A stretch of 64,000 bases of DNA, taken from positions 1 to 64,000 of the forward strand of contig NZ_FNOK01000023.1 of assembly GCF_900106995.1 (NCBI RefSeq), in the 5' to 3' direction. This document shows positions 21,992-30,623 of this stretch, piece by piece. The stretch is from Saccharopolyspora shandongensis. GTDB lineage: Bacteria > Actinomycetota > Actinomycetes > Mycobacteriales > Pseudonocardiaceae. Under the pieces are notes generated by a model, which ran no database searches, was not told the DNA's origin, and worked only from the letters and a program-made list of their open reading frames with translations. Made by a program: the position numbers and the translations under genes. Each line of letters opens with the position of its first letter. Position 1 is the first letter of the stretch.

Positions 21992-24715
21992 GTGGCGAAA
22001 CCCCCCGGTGAGTACGACGCGTTCATGTCCTACAGCCACGCCCTCGATGGGGAGCTGGCGCCCACCCTGCAACGCGAGCTGGAGAGATTCGCCAAGCCCT
22101 GGTACCGGATGCGGGCGCTGCGCGTGTTCCGCGACAACGCCAGCCTGTCGGCGAACCCCGGATTGTGGTCGTCGATCGAGAGCGCGCTCGAAGCCTCGCG
22201 GTGGTTCGTGCTGATGGCCTCCCCGGAGGCCGCGACGTCGCCGTGGGTTGCGCGTGAAGTGGCGTGGTGGCTGGATAACCGTTCCCCCGATCGCCTGCTC
22301 GTCGTCGTGACCAGCGGCGAATTCGCGTGGGATGAGGCGGCTCAGGACGTGGACCGGTTACGGAGCACGGCGGTGCCACCGACGCTGATCGGCGCGTTCC
22401 GGGAAGAGCCGCGGTGGGTGAATCTCCGATGGGTGCGCGCCCCTGAACACGCGGATCGGGCCGACCCGCGAATGCGGGAGTGCGTCGCCGACATAGCGGC
22501 CGCGATCCGCGGTATCCCGAAGGACCAGGTCATCGGCGAGCACGTCCGCCGGCATCGTTCGACCATGCGGATCGCACGTGCCGCGGTCACCACGATGGCG
22601 GTCTTGCTGGTCTTGGCGTTGGTCGCCGCTGGGATCGCAATGGTGCAACGCGATACCGCCATCGCGAACCAGCTCACCACCACCGCCAATCAGCTCCGCG
22701 ACGCCGACCCGTCGCTGGCGGCGCAGCTCGACGTCTTGTCCAACGAGATGCACCCGACGCCGGACGGCTACGGCAACCTGATCAAGGGCCTGGACCTCCC
22801 CCTCGGGACCGCTCTACCCGGCGAAGCTCAGTGGGCTGGTGACTGGAGCTTCCACCGCGCGGTGTGGAGCCCGGACGGAAAGCTCCTGGCCACTGCCGGG
22901 TCCAACTGGCCCGGTGATGGGCCGGGGGAGCTCATGCCCGCCAGCGGCGGCTCCGTGCGGCTGTGGGATGTGGACGACCGCGCTCGTCCTGTCCTGTTGG
23001 CACCGCCGCTGCCCATGGTCAGCGTCCCGTCGATGGTGTGGAGTCCGGACGGGAACACCCTTGCTGCTCTTGAGCGAACGCCGGGTGCGTGGCTACTGCG
23101 GTTGTGGGATCTGTCTGATCCAACCCGCCCAACCGCACTGCCAAATCCTCTTCCCATTGTTGAAGCACCGTCTTCTGCGGCGTGGAGTCCGGACGGGAAC
23201 ATCTTGGTCACCCGCGAGGACCAGTCCTTTCGGCTGTGGGATGTGTCTGTTCCAGCCCAGCCAAGACCGTTGCGACTGGTCCAGCCGCCATCGGGCTTCA
23301 TCATCCAGAGCGTCCACTCGGTGGTGCGGAATCAGAACAGGCTCATCCTGACCACTGTCGAGAGCCGGGCAGACTCCAGGCTCGCCGAAAGGGTGCGCTT
23401 GTGGGACATCTCCGATCCGGCCCGCCCGAGTCCGGTGGGCGAGCCGCTTGCCTTCACCGGGAGCGTCCGCTCGGCGGAGTGGAGCCCAGATGGAAACGTC
23501 CTGGCCACCGTCGAGGACGAGTCGTTACAGCTGTGGGACATGTCCGACCCGGCCCATCCGGTTGCACTGCCGCAGGCTCCGGAGTTCACCGACGGGATCG
23601 ACTCGGTGTCGTGGAGTCCGAACGAACACGTCCTGGCCACCGGGGAAGAGCTCCAGGTGCGGTTGTGGGACGTGACGGATCGGGCGCGTCCGGTGCTGCT
23701 GAGCCGGCCTTTGCCCGCTCGGGCGTCCAACGCGGTGACGTGGAGCCCGGACGGTCGCACCTTGGCCACCGAAGGGTCCGCGGAAGGCTTTTCCACTGGT
23801 GGGGTGCGATTGTGGAACATGCCCGCCACCGTGTTCGCCGCGGGGGACGCCACCTCGGTGCAGTGGAGTTCCGATGGGAAAACCCTTGTCACTCGCAGCA
23901 GGTACGGGCAAGTGCGGTTGTGGGACGTGTCCGGCCGGTCTCTTCGCGTTCCGCGTGGCCAGCACCTGACCGACTCGGAAGTCGACTCGGTCGCGTGGAG
24001 CCCGAACAGGCCGCTACTCGCCACGGGCGAGAACGGGATTTGGCGGTTGTGGGATGTGTCCGACCCGGCTCGTCCGCTTCCGCTGGCGGAACGATCGCAG
24101 GGCTCCGGCGCGGCGAATTCGATGAAGTGGAGCCCGGATGGGAACACGCTTGCCCTCGCCGAGAGCAGGTCTGAAGAAGGGCTGCAGTTGTGGGATGTCT
24201 CCGATCCGGCCAATCCAGTTCCGTTGGCCCAGCCGGCGGCCTTCACCAGTGGCTTTCTCGATGTGGAGTGGAGCCCGGATGGAAACGCACTCGCCGTTGG
24301 CAATTCCAAGGCCGGGACGGTGCAATTGTGGGACGTGTCCAGTCCGGACCACCCAGTCCCCTCGGGCCTGATCAAGCCCAACCTCGGTATCTACGGGATG
24401 GCCTGGAGTCCGGAAGGGCAGACCCTGATCGTCAACGGCTACGACGAAGCCCATTCCTGGGACGTGTCCGACTGGTCTCGCCCGGTCCCGTTGAGCCAGC
24501 CGCTGGCGACCAAGGCCGAGCATGGCGCCATGGTGGCGTGGAGCCCGGACGGGCGCACCCTTGCTGTCAGCGGTCGTGACATGCTGGTTCGGTTGTGGGA
24601 CACGGATGCCGAAACCGCCGTCCGCCGGATCTGCTCCGCCACGGGAAACATCCTCACCCCGGAACAGTGGCAGCGCTACGTCCCGCAGCTCTCCTACGAT
24701 CCGCCGTGCCCCTGA
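21992..24715 (+). CDS. TIR domain - transmembrane - WD40 repeat protein
   Basis: GTG at 21992 has GGGAG four bases upstream; a GTG at 21956 would add 12 residues without a site. The 907 residues fall into three parts. Residues 7-140: a TIR domain (YDAFMSYSHALDGELAPTLQ, RVFRDNASLSANPGLWSSIE, WFVLMASPEAATSPWVAREV). Residues 190-225: one hydrophobic segment (TTMAVLLVLALVAAGIAMVQ). From about 280 on: thirteen blocks with W-S-P-D-G...L-A-T and R-L-W-D-V-S-D-P, two seven-blade propellers' worth of WD40 repeats. TIR domains bind or cleave NAD and signal in bacterial defence; WD40 domains bind partners or cell-envelope ligands. The TIR should face the cytoplasm and the propeller the outside, if the segment spans once. 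It is divergent from the GntR remnant and stands alone. Confidence 0.88.
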   Translation: MAKPPGEYDAFMSYSHALDGELAPTLQRELERFAKPWYRMRALRVFRDNASLSANPGLWSSIESALEASRWFVLMASPEAATSPWVAREVAWWLDNRSPDRLLVVVTSGEFAWDEAAQDVDRLRSTAVPPTLIGAFREEPRWVNLRWVRAPEHADRADPRMRECVADIAAAIRGIPKDQVIGEHVRRHRSTMRIARAAVTTMAVLLVLALVAAGIAMVQRDTAIANQLTTTANQLRDADPSLAAQLDVLSNEMHPTPDGYGNLIKGLDLPLGTALPGEAQWAGDWSFHRAVWSPDGKLLATAGSNWPGDGPGELMPASGGSVRLWDVDDRARPVLLAPPLPMVSVPSMVWSPDGNTLAALERTPGAWLLRLWDLSDPTRPTALPNPLPIVEAPSSAAWSPDGNILVTREDQSFRLWDVSVPAQPRPLRLVQPPSGFIIQSVHSVVRNQNRLILTTVESRADSRLAERVRLWDISDPARPSPVGEPLAFTGSVRSAEWSPDGNVLATVEDESLQLWDMSDPAHPVALPQAPEFTDGIDSVSWSPNEHVLATGEELQVRLWDVTDRARPVLLSRPLPARASNAVTWSPDGRTLATEGSAEGFSTGGVRLWNMPATVFAAGDATSVQWSSDGKTLVTRSRYGQVRLWDVSGRSLRVPRGQHLTDSEVDSVAWSPNRPLLATGENGIWRLWDVSDPARPLPLAERSQGSGAANSMKWSPDGNTLALAESRSEEGLQLWDVSDPANPVPLAQPAAFTSGFLDVEWSPDGNALAVGNSKAGTVQLWDVSSPDHPVPSGLIKPNLGIYGMAWSPEGQTLIVNGYDEAHSWDVSDWSRPVPLSQPLATKAEHGAMVAWSPDGRTLAVSGRDMLVRLWDTDAETAVRRICSATGNILTPEQWQRYVPQLSYDPPCP

Positions 24716-25001
24716 CAGCCGGCGACCGTGCGTCCACAAGGGACAACTTCCCTCCGGTTCACCGCTCGGACTCCGCTTCCGGACTGCGCTGTTCGCGCAC
24801 GTTTTCGACGAGCGTGCGGTCGCCGAGGAAGGCGAGAGCACCGCATGCTCTGCCTCTGCCTTCCCGGTGAGCGCAGCCACGTATTCGCCTGCGCACGCGA
24901 GGGCCCGCCGGATGGCCGAGCTCGGTGAACTTCACCTCCTCGACCGAGGAATACTCGACCGGGAACTGGTGAGGTGCGGTGGAACGAGGAGAGGAAGCAA
25001 C

Positions 25002-25586
25002 GTGGAAAAAGGGCTGACCGAGCTGCTGCGGGAGTTGGAGGAATTCGGTGAGATCAACGATGCGGCGACCGGCGACCGAAGCCGGAAGATGCTGAACATC
25101 ACCCACGACACCGGCAAGTTCCTCGCGTTGCTCGTCAAGGTCGGCAAGTGCAGGAACGTGCTGGAGATCGGGACGTCGAACGGCTACTCGACGCTGTGGC
25201 TCGCCGACGCGGTGGGCGAGGACGGCACGGTCACGACAATTGAACGAGCGCCGCACAAGATCGCGATGGCCGAGCAGAACTTCCAGCGCGCCGGGCTCGG
25301 CTCCCGCATTCAGCAGATCGCGGACGACGCCAGCCGGTTCATCGCGTCACGCACTGCCGGCGAGTACGACTTCATCTTCCTGGACAGCGATCGTGGCCAG
25401 TACGCCGACTGGTGGCCTTCGTTGCAGCGGATCCTCGCGGACGGCTGCCTGCTCGTCGTCGACAACGCGATCTCCCACGCGCACCAGCTGGAAGACTTCA
25501 ACCGACTGGTCGCGAACTCGGACGGCTACCTCAGCTCCCTGGCCCCGATCGGCAAAGGCGAGCTGCTGATCCTGAAGGACACGTGA
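25002..25586 (+). CDS. O-methyltransferase family 3 (SAM-dependent)
   Basis: GTG at 25002 follows GAGGAGAGGAAGCAAC; the frame is open much further upstream but those codons overlap the end of the TIR-WD40 gene. The 194 residues contain the SAM-binding loop VLEIGTSNGYSTLWLA, a second acidic strand VTTIERAP, and FIFLDSDRGQYADWWPSLQ with the metal-binding Asp of the CCoAMT-like family. Length fits family-3 methyltransferases, which methylate catechol-type hydroxyls with a divalent metal. The substrate is unknown, and the gene has no obvious partners. Confidence 0.88.
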   Translation: MEKGLTELLRELEEFGEINDAATGDRSRKMLNITHDTGKFLALLVKVGKCRNVLEIGTSNGYSTLWLADAVGEDGTVTTIERAPHKIAMAEQNFQRAGLGSRIQQIADDASRFIASRTAGEYDFIFLDSDRGQYADWWPSLQRILADGCLLVVDNAISHAHQLEDFNRLVANSDGYLSSLAPIGKGELLILKDT

Positions 25587-25925
25587 CCGAGCGGTGGTGG
25601 AATTCGCTCAGAACCACTGGCCCTCGGCGTTGGTGAAGCTGTCGATGTGCGAGCAGAAAGCCGCGCACGGGCGCTAGGCCTGGTGGCTGCCCAGCCGCAC
25701 CTTGATGAGCGCCTGGATCGGCAGGCCGGGTGCGGCGAGGTCGAGCTGTGCGTGGAACCTCGCGATGACGCCGGCCTCCCGCAGCGCGCGCACTCGGTGG
25801 ATGCAGGTCGATTCCGCAATGCCGACGCCGCGCAGCGAGCGCGGCGTCGGTCATGCGGCCGTCGGCCCGTAGTCGCCCGCTGGCGGGCATGCGTTCTCGC
25901 TGCGGAGCAGGCCGGCACCGGATCG
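25587..25925. other. Intergenic stretch holding a partial duplicate of an Lrp gene
   Basis: Apart from the Lrp-like fragment described separately, the minus strand near 25605-25670 reads A-F-C-S-H-I-D-S-F-T-N-A-E-G-Q-W-F then stop. It looks like a protein tail, but I cannot assign it. No complete gene fits. This is a decayed junction between the methyltransferase and glycosidase genes. Confidence 0.45.
25683..25865 (-). pseudogene. Lrp/AsnC regulator fragment, partial duplicate of 27738-27881
   Basis: Bases 25683-25826 differ from 27738-27881 at only about four of 144 positions. The minus-strand reading is AESTCIHRVRALREAGVIAR then FHAQLDLAAPGLPIQALIKV, ending in a stop soon after R-L-G-S-H-Q-A. 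Beyond 25826 similarity continues to about 25865 with small deletions. The HTH start and the ligand-binding (RAM) half are absent, so it cannot be functional. The high identity to the intact Lrp gene 2 kb away points to a recent partial duplication across the glycosidase gene. Confidence 0.85.
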
Positions 25926-27335
25926 CTACCGGATGTTCACCGTGACCGGTTCGCTGCCGGTTGCCCGCACGGTCACGATCGGTGCTCCGGGTGGGGAGGT
26001 GACTTCGCCACCGGTCGCCGAGACGGTGTAGCCGTCCGGGTAGTGCAGGTCGGACACGTAGATTTCGGTCTGGGCCGTGCTGTTGGGGCGGTAGGTGTAG
26101 CGGAAGGCGCCGTTGGCCGGGTCGAAGTTCATCGAGACCGGTGTGCCCGCGGTGGCCTGCGGATAGGTGCGCACGAGCTGGCGTCCGGCCTCGCCGAGAA
26201 ACGGGTCCTCTTCGGGTTCCGGGCCGCTGATGCTCGCGTAGTGCCAGTACTGCCATCCGATGAAGCGCTCGTCGGCGCGCGACAGCGAGTTGCCGAGCAC
26301 CGCGGGGTCGTTGTCGCCGAACTCTGTGAGCAGCGCCGGTGTTCCGGTGCGTTCGGTGAACTTGTCGGCGTTGCCCCAGGTGATGTCGTGCTGTAGCGGG
26401 CACATGCCGATCAGTTCCTTGGGCATTCCCAGGTAGATCGCCGACTGGCTGATGATGCAGTAGTCGTGGAAGGAGAACGCGACGTTCGGGTCGTCGATCG
26501 GTGGAGTCAGCGGCGGTTCGGCGAGGTGGGTCGGCATGGTCTGGTTCCAGGTGACGTTGGGTTCCCAGAACACCGGCAGGGTGGGGGAGACCTCGCGGAT
26601 CCGCTCGGTCAGATCCTTGTGCACGGCTTGGTACTGGCGGTCGAACAACGGGCAGCCGAACGGGAAGCAGGTCGGGAAGGCCGTTCCGGGCCACGGTTCG
26701 TTCAGCAGCTCGATGCCGAGCATGTTCGGCTTGTCGGCGACCCGGGCGGCCAGGGCGGCCAGCGCGTCACCGAGGTGGTCGACCACGCCGTTCGTGTTGT
26801 GCCAGACCTCGTCCCAGCCCGCGTTCATGCTCGGCATCAGGTAGTAGAGGGGGAATCCCGGGTTCGACTCCCACGACTGCGGTCGCGCTTCGATGGCCCA
26901 CTCCGGAAAACCGTTGCCGGTCCAGCTCTTGCTCAGTCCGTCCTGGTGGTTGTCCAGCAACACGTGGATCCCGGACGCCCCCAGCACGTCGATGACCCCG
27001 GCGAGGCGGTCGAGGTATGCCTCGTCGACGTCGCCTCGGGAAGGCATGAGTCCGTCGAAGGACACCCCGAGCCGAACGGTGTTGAACCCGTGCCGAGCCA
27101 GCAACCGTGCGTCGTCCGCGGTCAACGTGAAGCCGTCGCCGGGCTCGATGTACGGAGCCTCCTTGTCGACATTGTTCACGCCGTGCAGCAGCACCACGCG
27201 GTTCTGCTCGTCGACGAACCAGCGGCCGTCGATGCGCAGCGGGGGATCGGCGGGCGCGGCCTGTACCGGGGCCGCGGCGCCCACCATGGTCAATGTGAGC
27301 GCGAGGACGAGCAACAACCTGGGCAACCGCAACAT
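25926..27335 (-). CDS. Secreted glycoside hydrolase family 5 (endoglycoceramidase-like)
   Basis: ATG at 27335 follows CAGGAGGCAGC. The 469-residue product starts with a signal peptide (L-P-R-LLLVLALTLTMVGAAAPVQA). The GH5 barrel shows FVDEQNRVVLLHGVNNVDKE, HVLLDNHQDG, acid/base Glu213 in IELLNEPWPG and nucleophile Glu338 in PALLTEFGDND. A C-terminal beta-sandwich (after about 380) ends in V-T-V-R-A-T-G-S-E-P-V-T-V. The A-P-Y-I-E-P-G-D-G-F-T-L and long NEPWPG loop resemble endoglycosylceramidases of Rhodococcus (GH5_28) rather than cellulases. It would act outside the cell on glycolipids or glycosides. Single gene; regulator not evident. Confidence 0.88.
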   Translation of the reverse strand: MLRLPRLLLVLALTLTMVGAAAPVQAAPADPPLRIDGRWFVDEQNRVVLLHGVNNVDKEAPYIEPGDGFTLTADDARLLARHGFNTVRLGVSFDGLMPSRGDVDEAYLDRLAGVIDVLGASGIHVLLDNHQDGLSKSWTGNGFPEWAIEARPQSWESNPGFPLYYLMPSMNAGWDEVWHNTNGVVDHLGDALAALAARVADKPNMLGIELLNEPWPGTAFPTCFPFGCPLFDRQYQAVHKDLTERIREVSPTLPVFWEPNVTWNQTMPTHLAEPPLTPPIDDPNVAFSFHDYCIISQSAIYLGMPKELIGMCPLQHDITWGNADKFTERTGTPALLTEFGDNDPAVLGNSLSRADERFIGWQYWHYASISGPEPEEDPFLGEAGRQLVRTYPQATAGTPVSMNFDPANGAFRYTYRPNSTAQTEIYVSDLHYPDGYTVSATGGEVTSPPGAPIVTVRATGSEPVTVNIR

Positions 27336-27497
27336 GCTGCCTCCTGTCGAATCACCACCGAAACGGAAGTATATGAATAAGTCTCACGTTTGGCCAGGGT
27401 GTGTCTGCCTCGGTTTGCCGGGTTCCTGGTCCGGTGAGGCACCGGCAGTCTCCGCACAGGTGCGCCATGCGGTGTCATCCGGCCCGGAACGCTGTGC

Positions 27498-28019
27498 TCA
27501 AGGCCGGGCGGCGGCCAGTGGGCCGGTGCCGGGAAAGACGTTGAACACCAGCTGGGTCTCGGTCTGCCGGACGGCCCGGTGGACGTTGATGTGTTCCAAG
27601 ACCAGGTCGCGCAGCACTTCCGGGGACGCGACGGCGACGTGCAGGAGGTAGTCGTCCTCGCCGGCGACGTGGAACGCGGTCAGCATGCCGGGGATCTTCG
27701 CGAGCTTGGCGTGGAATCTGAGCACCTCGTCGCGATTGTGGCTGCCCAACCGCACCTTGATGAGCGCCTGGATCGGCAGGCCGAGTGCGGCGAGGTCGAG
27801 CTGTGCGTGGAACCCCGCGATGACGCCGGCCTCCCGCAGCGCGCGCACTCGGTGGATGCAGGTCGATTCCGCGATGCCGACCCGCGCGGCCAGCGCGGCG
27901 TTGGTGATGCGGCCGTCGGCCGCGAGCTCCGCCAGGATCTCCAGATCGGTGGCGTCCAGCCCGGTCCGTTCCGGCGAATTCCTCGATCTGGCCACCTGCA
28001 CCATGCCACCTTCCGCCAT
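27498..28019 (-). CDS. Lrp/AsnC-family transcriptional regulator
   Basis: Two starts are possible: ATG at 28019, or ATG at 28004, which has the better GGAAGGTGGC site. The protein (173 or 168 residues) has an N-terminal HTH (LEILAELAADGRITNAALAA, VGIAESTCIHRVRALREAGV) and a C-terminal RAM domain (IKVRLGSHNRDEVLRFHAKL, VAGEDDYLLHVAVASPEVLR, VRQTETQLVFNVFPG). Lrp proteins form octamers and respond to amino acids. The gene is divergent from a PLP lyase of the methionine/cystathionine gamma-lyase family, with a 7-bp inverted repeat between them, so it most likely controls that enzyme in response to a sulfur or branched amino acid. Confidence 0.93.
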   Translation of the reverse strand: MAEGGMVQVARSRNSPERTGLDATDLEILAELAADGRITNAALAARVGIAESTCIHRVRALREAGVIAGFHAQLDLAALGLPIQALIKVRLGSHNRDEVLRFHAKLAKIPGMLTAFHVAGEDDYLLHVAVASPEVLRDLVLEHINVHRAVRQTETQLVFNVFPGTGPLAAARP

Positions 28020-28022
28020 GAT

Positions 28023-28049
28023 CTTCGGTGATCTCGCTGTTTACCGAAG
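28023..28049. promoter_or_regulatory. Inverted repeat in the Lrp/lyase divergent promoter
   Basis: CTTCGGT (28023-28029) and ACCGAAG (28043-28049) are perfect 7-bp arms with a 13-base spacer, giving about two helical turns between half-site centres. It lies between the divergent starts (28019 and 28101) and is a good operator candidate for the Lrp protein; the protein-site link is inferred. Confidence 0.6.
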
Positions 28050-28100
28050 TTCCTTCATCGATTGCGCTCCACACCGATGTTTTCTTGCATGCTACGGCGC

Positions 28101-29330
28101 ATGACCAAGGGTGCTCGCTCCTTCGATTCGCTGGCCGTCCACGCGGGACGGGAAGACCTGACCCGGCTCGGCGTGCACGCCCCGCCGATCGACCTCTCAT
28201 CGACCAACCCGCTGCCCGACTCCGAGGCCGGTGGCGCCTCCTACGAGTCCATGGCCGGTGGTGGCCGGCCGCTCGCCGAAGGCGGCGCCGTGTACGCGCG
28301 GTTGTGGAATCCGACGGTCGCCCGGTTCGAGTCGGCGTTGGCACAGCTGGAGCGGACGGAAGATGCTGTGGCGTTCTCCTCCGGAATGGCCGCCATGACG
28401 GCATCGGTACTGGCCGCCAAGGCCGAACGCGGCGGCCGCCACGTCGTGGCCGTGCGGCCGCTGTACGGGGGAACCGATCACCTCCTCGCATCGGGGCTCC
28501 TCGACGTCGAGGTCACCTACTGCGAACCGCACCAGGTCGCCGACGCGGTGACGGCGCACACCTGCCTGGTGGTGGTCGAGACACCCGCCAATCCCACCTT
28601 GGAGCTCACCGACATCAGTGCCGTGGTGACCGCGGCGGCGGGGCGTCCGGTGCTGGTGGACAACACCTTCGCCACCCCCGTGCTCCAGCAACCCGCCCTG
28701 CACGGCGCGGACCTGGTGCTGCACAGCGCCACGAAGTACCTCGGCGGGCATGGCGATGTGGTCGGGGGTGTGGTCGCGGCCGATGCGGGATGGTCGGCGG
28801 CGCTGCGGCGGGTCCGCGCGGTGACCGGAGCACTGCTGCACCCGTTGGCCGGGTACCTGCTGCACCGAGGTCTCGCCACGCTGCCGATCCGCGTCCGAAC
28901 GCAGCAGGAGACGGCTGCGGAACTGGCCGACTGGCTGCGCTTCCGGCCCGGAGTCCGAGAGGTGTACTACCCAGGCCTGGACGGCAACGGCGCAGCTCTC
29001 CTCGGACGCCAGATGAGCGGGCCGGGCGCCATGATCTCCATCCGGCTCGCAGGTGGTCACGAGCACGCGATGCGGGTCACCGACCGCGTTCAGCTGTTCA
29101 CCCACGCCGTCTCGCTGGGCGGAGTGGACTCGCTCATCGAGCATCCGGCGGCGCTGACCCACCGCCCGGTTCCGGAAGAGGCCCGCCCGGGCGCGGACAT
29201 CCTGCGGCTGTCCATCGGCCTGGAGGGCGTCGAAGACCTGCGCGCCGACCTCGATCAGGCCCTCGCCGCCGCCTCGACCGGCGGGCTGGTGGAGGCCGCA
29301 AGCAGTGCAGCACCCGGTTCCGGGCGCTGA
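28101..29330 (+). CDS. Trans-sulfuration PLP enzyme (cystathionine/methionine gamma-lyase family)
   Basis: ATG at 28101 (MTKGARSFDSLAVHAGRE) gives 409 residues; an earlier ATG at 28062 has no better site. The Cys/Met metabolism PLP pattern is clear: Y-A-R-L-W-N-P-T-V-A-R-FESALAQLE, FSSGMAAMTA, VETPANPTLEL, LVDNTFATPVLQQPALHGAD and HSATKYLGGHGD with Lys212 binding PLP. Such enzymes eliminate or replace at the gamma carbon of cystathionine, methionine or O-acylhomoserine. The family cannot be split by eye, but the divergent Lrp gene suggests a catabolic gamma-lyase. A strong terminator follows. Confidence 0.9.
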   Translation: MTKGARSFDSLAVHAGREDLTRLGVHAPPIDLSSTNPLPDSEAGGASYESMAGGGRPLAEGGAVYARLWNPTVARFESALAQLERTEDAVAFSSGMAAMTASVLAAKAERGGRHVVAVRPLYGGTDHLLASGLLDVEVTYCEPHQVADAVTAHTCLVVVETPANPTLELTDISAVVTAAAGRPVLVDNTFATPVLQQPALHGADLVLHSATKYLGGHGDVVGGVVAADAGWSAALRRVRAVTGALLHPLAGYLLHRGLATLPIRVRTQQETAAELADWLRFRPGVREVYYPGLDGNGAALLGRQMSGPGAMISIRLAGGHEHAMRVTDRVQLFTHAVSLGGVDSLIEHPAALTHRPVPEEARPGADILRLSIGLEGVEDLRADLDQALAAASTGGLVEAASSAAPGSGR

Positions 29331-29382
29331 GCGGTTCTCTCGGCTCGGCGTTCGGCGCGGCACTGCGAGAAGACCGCATTCG

Positions 29383-29444
29383 CCGAGATGCCCTCCCGGC
29401 TCGGACGGACAGAGCCATCTTCCCAGCTCGGGAGGGCATCTCGG
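29383..29444. terminator. Terminator with 16-bp perfect stem between convergent genes
   Basis: CCGAGATGCCCTCCCG (29383-29398) pairs perfectly with CGGGAGGGCATCTCGG (29429-29444); the loop is 30 bases. It lies midway between convergent stops (29330 and 29463) and is followed by GCTTCTTG, so it can end transcription from both sides. Confidence 0.9.
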
Positions 29445-29462
29445 GCTTCTTGTTCCCGGCCG

Positions 29463-30623
29463 CTAGCCAGGACCGCCGGTGGATCTGGACTTGGTCAGGA
29501 CGCGAACGATCCGGTCGAGGGCTTCCGCGAGCACGTCCGGCGCCGTCGCGAAGTTCAGCCGCGCGAAGCCCGCTCCGGCCGCGCCGTACAGCGCGCCCTC
29601 GCCGAGCGCCACGCCCGCTGTCTCGCGCAGTAGCTCCGCCGGCCTGTTTTCGTCCCATGCGCGCAGGTCCAGCCACGCCAGGTAGGTCGCGTCGGGCAGT
29701 TGCGCGATCTCGCCGAGCCCGTTGTCGGCCAGGGTTTCGACCACCTGGTGCCGGTGGTCGTCCAGATCGGCGAGCACCGCATCCAGCCACGGTTGCCCGT
29801 GATCGAAGGCCGCGGCGGTCGCGATCATCCCCAGTGGACTCGCTCCGCTGGTTTCCAGATGCCGCAGCCCATCCCACACCTCGACGTCCACGGGATTGGT
29901 CAGCGCCATCACCGCGGTGCGCAGCCCCGGGAAGTTCCACGCCTTGGTCGCACTCGTCACGGTCACCGCGTGCGCCCGGGCCGTGTCGTTCAACGCCGCG
30001 TAGGGCGTGAACGGGTGGCCGTAGCGGATCGGTGCGTGCACCTCGTCGGTGATCACTCGGCCGCCCCACCGATCCACCAGTTCGGCCAGGGCCGTCAGCT
30101 GGTCCGCGCCGAACACGACGGCGGCCGGGTTGACCGGGTGGCACAACAGCACGCTGCCCGCACCGGCGGCCAACGCGCGCTCGATGGCATCGAGGTCCAG
30201 GTCGCGGCCACCGACCAGCGGGACCTCGATGATTTCGCGCCCCGTCAGCGGAACCACCTCGATGAACCGCTGGTACGTCGGGGTCGGCACGATCACCGCC
30301 GAGCCCGGCCTGGTCAGGTTCCGGATCGCCACGGCGATGCCGCGCAGCGCATCGGGCACGATCCGCACCGCGTCGGCCGGGACGGCGAGCCCGAAGCCGG
30401 ACAGCCAGCGGGATGTCGCTTCGGGCACCCCGCTGCGCGCATCCGGTACCGGATACCCGAACGCCTCCGCCGAAACCGCTCTTCGCACCGCGTCGAACAC
30501 CGGTGGGCACGCCGAGACGTCCATCTCGGCGACGCCGAGGTCCAGCACGCCCGGTCCATGCGTGGACCACCGCTTGCCCATGCCGTTCACGCGCCACACC
30601 GGCTGCGCGTCCAGCGAGGTCAT
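29463..30623 (-). CDS. MalY/PatB-type PLP aminotransferase / cystathionine beta-lyase
   Basis: The ATG at 30623 overlaps the permease stop (ATGA) and follows GAGGAGGC. The 386 residues show the fold type I aminotransferase pattern of the MalY/PatB group: W-S-T-H-G-P-G-V-LDLGVAEMDVSACP, FGYPVPDARSG, VPTPTYQRF, LLCHPVNPAAVVF, ITDEVHAPIRYG, and SATKAWNFPGLRTA with Lys227 binding PLP. These enzymes usually split cystathionine or cysteine conjugates (beta C-S lyase). Translational coupling to the permease suggests uptake and then cleavage of a sulfur amino acid or conjugate. The LysR gene upstream is the likely regulator. Confidence 0.9.
   Translation of the reverse strand: MTSLDAQPVWRVNGMGKRWSTHGPGVLDLGVAEMDVSACPPVFDAVRRAVSAEAFGYPVPDARSGVPEATSRWLSGFGLAVPADAVRIVPDALRGIAVAIRNLTRPGSAVIVPTPTYQRFIEVVPLTGREIIEVPLVGGRDLDLDAIERALAAGAGSVLLCHPVNPAAVVFGADQLTALAELVDRWGGRVITDEVHAPIRYGHPFTPYAALNDTARAHAVTVTSATKAWNFPGLRTAVMALTNPVDVEVWDGLRHLETSGASPLGMIATAAAFDHGQPWLDAVLADLDDHRHQVVETLADNGLGEIAQLPDATYLAWLDLRAWDENRPAELLRETAGVALGEGALYGAAGAGFARLNFATAPDVLAEALDRIVRVLTKSRSTGGPG

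Noticed and set aside
26466..27651. Plus-strand frames opposite the glycosidase gene
   Set aside because: The minus strand has a signal peptide and both GH5 catalytic Glu motifs; the plus-strand frames have none.
28028..30010. Plus-strand frame of 660 codons
   Set aside because: It runs over the PLP lyase gene and into the opposite-strand aminotransferase gene, with low-complexity Arg/Pro/Ala content.
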